Part shown: piece after piece, positions 61,374 through 64,000 of the stretch
Layout: each line of letters opens with the position of its first letter
How positions within the stretch are numbered: the stretch's first letter is position 1
Source of the DNA: Mesorhizobium sp. BR1-1-16
GTDB taxonomy: Bacteria > Pseudomonadota > Alphaproteobacteria > Rhizobiales > Kaistiaceae
Assembly: GCF_020165495.1 (NCBI RefSeq)
Contig: NZ_JAIUIE010000001.1
Coordinates: 930,001-994,000 of the forward strand
Direction: 5' to 3'
Length of the DNA: 64,000 bases
Made by a program: the position numbers and the translations under genes
Notes under the pieces: generated by a model
What the model saw: only the letters and a program-made list of their open reading frames with translations
What the model was told of the DNA's origin: nothing
Databases searched by the model: none

Positions 61374-62279
61374 TCACGAAACCCTGCCGTTCTCGGCAAG
61401 GAAATCGAGCAGCGCCCGTACGCGCGATGGCAGCGGACCGCCCTGGCCGACATAGACGGCGTGAAAGGCTTCCATCTCGCCCGTATCCAGATCGTCGAGC
61501 ACCGAGATGAGCCGCCCGGCCGCGATGTCCGCACGCACGGTGAAACCGGCGAGCCGAGCAATGCCAACACCGGAAAGCGCCAGCTGGCGCAGACCTTCGC
61601 CGTCGCTCGCCTGCACGCGGCCCGTGGCGGGCACGGTGACGACTTCCCCGTTTTCCCGCAGCGGCCAGCCGTCGACGGCTCGCGTGTAGCCGAAACCGAG
61701 GCGATTGTGCCGTTCGAGATCGGCGATGGAACGCGGCTCGCCGTATCGTTCGAGATAGGACGGAGCGGCGACGATCATCAGCGCGGTCTCGCCAAGCTTG
61801 CGCGCGACGAGGCTGGAACTTTTCAGCGGCCCCGCCCGGATCGCGAGATCGGTGCGCTCCGCGAGCAGATCAACCACGGCGTCGGTCTGTACGACGTCGA
61901 GTGTCACGCCCGGATGCAGCGCCAGAAACGCCGGCAGCGCGGGGGCGAGGATGTGGCTGAAATAGGAAGCGCTGGTGTTGACCCGCACGCGGCCGATCGC
62001 TTGCTCGCCGACGCCCGCCACGCGCTCGGCATCCTCCAGATCAGCGAGGATGCGCGTAGCCCGCTCGTAGAAGGTGCAGCCCTCCGAGGTGAGTTGAAGC
62101 TGCCGTGTCGAACGGTTGAGCAGCCTTGCGCCAAGCCGCGCCTCCAGCCGCGCTATCAGCTTGCTGACCGCCGAAGGAGTCATGCGCGCGGCGCGAGCGG
62201 CGGGGGAAAAGCCTCCGAGTTCGACGACGCGAACGAAGACCTCCATCTCGCCCGATCGGTTTACCTCAAGTCGCGCCAT
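61374..62279 (-). CDS. LysR-family transcriptional regulator
   Basis: A 301-residue LysR protein. The helix-turn-helix region is near residues 17-60 (FSPAARAARMTPSAVSKLIARLE). The effector domain from about 90 is of the CrgA/DmlR-like type (VRVNTSASYFSHILAPALP). It is divergent from the MFS gene across 104 bases and probably controls it. A short TCAC-AA-GTGA element lies in that gap, but it is too small to call a site. The ribosome site is weak. Confidence 0.92.
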   Translation of the reverse strand: MARLEVNRSGEMEVFVRVVELGGFSPAARAARMTPSAVSKLIARLEARLGARLLNRSTRQLQLTSEGCTFYERATRILADLEDAERVAGVGEQAIGRVRVNTSASYFSHILAPALPAFLALHPGVTLDVVQTDAVVDLLAERTDLAIRAGPLKSSSLVARKLGETALMIVAAPSYLERYGEPRSIADLERHNRLGFGYTRAVDGWPLRENGEVVTVPATGRVQASDGEGLRQLALSGVGIARLAGFTVRADIAAGRLISVLDDLDTGEMEAFHAVYVGQGGPLPSRVRALLDFLAENGRVS

Positions 62280-62383
62280 GATGAGTTGATCTCACAAGTG
62301 ATGTTCCGCTCCGCATTCTATTTCATCCAGCATCGAGCGTCTATCTGTCGGCCACCGTTCAGAATGTGGATCGAGATTGGATC

Positions 62384-63571
62384 ATGCCGCTCGCGCTCTA
62401 TGCCCTGACAGCCGGAGCTTTCGGCATCGGCGTCACCGAATTTGTCATCATGGGCCTCTTGCTGGAGGTCAGTCGTGCCCTCAACGTCACCATCGCCGCT
62501 GCCGGGCTGCTGATTTCCGGTTACGCGCTCGGCGTCACCATCGGCGCGCCCGTCCTGACCGTGCTGACTGCCCGTTGGCCGCGCAAGCATGTGCTCGTCG
62601 GGCTGATGGTCATCTTCGTCATCGGCAATGCCGCCTGCGCGCTTGCGCCGACCTATGGATGGCTGATGGCGGCGCGCGTTCTGACCGCTTTGACGCATGG
62701 TACCTTCTTCGGCGTCGGAGCGGTGGTCGCGACCAGCCTTGTGCCTGAAGACAAGCGCGCCTCGGCCATTTCCATCATGTTCACCGGCCTGACCGTCGCG
62801 ACCGTGCTTGGCGTGCCCTTCGGGACCTGGCTCGGCCAGCATTATGGCTGGCGCGCCACCTTCTGGGCGGTAACGCTGGTGGGGCTGGTCGCACTTGGCG
62901 TTCTCGCCGCGCTGGTGCCTCAGGATAGGACGCCGCCCGAAGCCTCCGATTGGCGGACCGATCTGCACGCCATCGCCCGCCGTCCCGTGCTGCTCGGGCT
63001 GCTGACCACAGTGCTCGGATATGCCGGGGTCTTCGCCGTCTTCACCTATATCGCGCCGCTGCTGACCGAGATCAGCGGCTTTGGGGTCAGTGCGGTCTCG
63101 CCGATCCTGCTGGTCTTCGGCGGCGGTCTGGTCGCGGGAAACCTGCTGGGCGGAAAGCTCGGCGACCGTAATCTGATCCGCGCCATCCTCGGCACTCTGG
63201 CGGCGCTTGCCGTCATCCTCGGCCTGATGACCTTCGCGTTCCACAGCGCGATTGCGGCTGTCATCTTCACCGGCCTGCTTGGCGCGGCGGGCTTCGCCAC
63301 CGTGGCCCCCCTGCAAATGTGGGTTCTCTCGAAAGCTGAAGGTGCAGGCCAGAGCCTCGCCTCCAGCGTCAACATCGGCGCTTTCAACCTTGGCAACGCC
63401 ATCGGCGCATGGGCGGGCGGCATGGTCATCGACCACGGGCCGGGCCTCGCCGTGCTTCCGCTGGCGGCTGCGCTGTTCCCGGCCGCAGCTATCGCCGTCG
63501 CGCTTCTCGCGGCCGATGCGGGCAGCCGACGCCGCGATGCTCGGCAATCGCGGCCGATCCCTCGAAGCTGA
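62384..63571 (+). CDS. MFS transporter (AraJ/NepI-type, drug/sugar efflux family)
   Basis: Major facilitator of 395 residues with twelve predicted helices. The N-terminus MPLALYALTAGAFGIGVTE (the chosen start at 62384) is the usual beginning of this DHA1-like group. A conserved loop-2/3 RWPRKHVLVG motif is near 65, and GTWLGQHYGWRATFW is near 145. Homologues export arabinose, purine ribonucleosides (NepI) or drugs. A GTG at 62366 is an alternative start. It is followed after 96 bases by an aldo/keto reductase gene, a pairing often seen with LysR/MFS genes. Confidence 0.9.
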   Translation: MPLALYALTAGAFGIGVTEFVIMGLLLEVSRALNVTIAAAGLLISGYALGVTIGAPVLTVLTARWPRKHVLVGLMVIFVIGNAACALAPTYGWLMAARVLTALTHGTFFGVGAVVATSLVPEDKRASAISIMFTGLTVATVLGVPFGTWLGQHYGWRATFWAVTLVGLVALGVLAALVPQDRTPPEASDWRTDLHAIARRPVLLGLLTTVLGYAGVFAVFTYIAPLLTEISGFGVSAVSPILLVFGGGLVAGNLLGGKLGDRNLIRAILGTLAALAVILGLMTFAFHSAIAAVIFTGLLGAAGFATVAPLQMWVLSKAEGAGQSLASSVNIGAFNLGNAIGAWAGGMVIDHGPGLAVLPLAAALFPAAAIAVALLAADAGSRRRDARQSRPIPRS

Positions 63572-63667
63572 GCTATGCAACACCAGGCGATGCCCGGCGC
63601 GCCATCGTGGACCTCCACGCGCGCCTCGGCCGCCGACTTCCTTCCTGCGGAATGAAAGGACGATCCC

Positions 63668-64000
63668 ATGGACTATAGATCCCTCGGCCGATCCGGCCTC
63701 AAGGTGCCGGTTCTCAGCTTCGGCGCTGGCACATTCGGTGGCTCCGGCCCGCTTTTCAGCAATTGGGGCCAATCCGACGCCACGGAAGCCCGCCGCCTCG
63801 TGGACATCTGCCTGGAGGCGGGCGTCAATCTGTTCGACACGGCCGATGTCTATTCCGGCGGTGCGTCGGAGGAAGTGCTCGGCGAGGCCGTCAAAGGCCG
63901 GCGCGACGCGGTGCTGATCTCGACCAAGACCAGCCTGCCCATGGGCGATGGTCCCAACGATGCCGGTTCCTCGCGCTTCCGGCTGATCCGGGCGGTCGAG
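63668..64000 (+). CDS. aldo/keto reductase, 3'-truncated by window
   Basis: The first 111 residues of an aldo/keto reductase continue to the end of the window. It starts MDYRSLGRSGLKVPVLSFG with AAAGGACG upstream. The catalytic Asp and Tyr are in LFDTADVYSGGASEE near 55-69, and the Lys is in ISTKTSLPM near 88. The rest of the gene, including the catalytic His, lies beyond 64000. It follows the MFS gene in the same direction and may share the LysR control. Confidence 0.9.
   Translation, partial: MDYRSLGRSGLKVPVLSFGAGTFGGSGPLFSNWGQSDATEARRLVDICLEAGVNLFDTADVYSGGASEEVLGEAVKGRRDAVLISTKTSLPMGDGPNDAGSSRFRLIRAVE

Noticed and set aside
62295-62312. Small palindrome TCAC-AA-GTGA between the LysR and MFS genes as a regulator site
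   Set aside because: Only 4-base arms and no T-N11-A pattern convincing enough to separate from chance.

Overview
The window reads as chromosome of a GC-rich alphaproteobacterium, most likely of the order Hyphomicrobiales (Rhizobiales). Evidence is the guaB - MAPEG - DoxX - RsmB-type methyltransferase - guaA order, frequent ATGA gene overlaps, many GTG/TTG starts with clear Shine-Dalgarno sites, and the density of FCD-type GntR regulators and ABC importers. This placement is inference from gene content; no rRNA or tRNA is present to confirm it.

Layout. (1) 1-16.4 kb is mostly core: a 5'-truncated RND efflux pump, an AI-2E-family permease, a membrane protein of unknown role, an alpha/beta-hydrolase lipoprotein, a CPA2 antiporter, an L,D-transpeptidase with an excellent terminator, a small helicase, and the guaB-to-guaA purine segment. 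(2) 16.4-31 kb is accessory in character: a run of regulators (TetR, AraC, MarR, AraC, LysR), each head-to-head with an oxidoreductase or hydrolase (DJ-1/PfpI, SDRs, an alpha/beta hydrolase), with inverted repeats between several pairs, plus an aldo/keto reductase, an epimerase-type reductase, a PLP decarboxylase and a truncated SDR. (3) 30.5-40.5 kb is a divergent catabolic locus. Leftward run eight packed genes: class IV aminotransferase, PotDABC-like importer, XRE/cupin regulator, SDR and DUF1349 protein. Rightward run an aldo/keto reductase, a FucU-type mutarotase and a D-amino-acid-dehydrogenase-like flavoprotein. A perfect 12-bp palindrome lies between the two arms. (4) 40.6-61.2 kb looks like a single regulon of unknown substrate: xanthine-dehydrogenase-type hydroxylase (xdhAB), three SDR-like proteins, two FCD GntR regulators, two nitrilase-family hydrolases, a deaminase-type amidohydrolase, a hydantoinase-like amidohydrolase, a NitT/TauT-type ABC importer, a DHDPS-family lyase, a phthalate-dioxygenase-type Rieske oxygenase with its reductase, a NIPSNAP protein and a RidA protein. 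(5) 61.4-64 kb holds a LysR regulator divergent from an MFS exporter and a 3'-truncated aldo/keto reductase.

The main discovery candidate is region 4. Variants of the operator-like sequence TGGTATACCA occur in front of xdhA, both GntR genes, both nitrilase-family genes, the importer's binding protein, and between the hydantoinase-like and NIPSNAP genes. The GntR/nitrilase pair is present twice in the same head-to-head arrangement. The enzyme set (molybdenum hydroxylase, Rieske oxygenase, cyclic-amide hydrolase, C-N hydrolases, deaminase, lyase, RidA) suggests uptake and degradation of an N-heterocyclic compound, possibly purine- or pyrimidine-related. That pathway is inference. Several of its enzymes lack a textbook catalytic residue: Arg for Lys in both nitrilases, Gln for the first metal His in the hydantoinase-like protein, and Ser-x3-Arg for Tyr-x3-Lys in one SDR.
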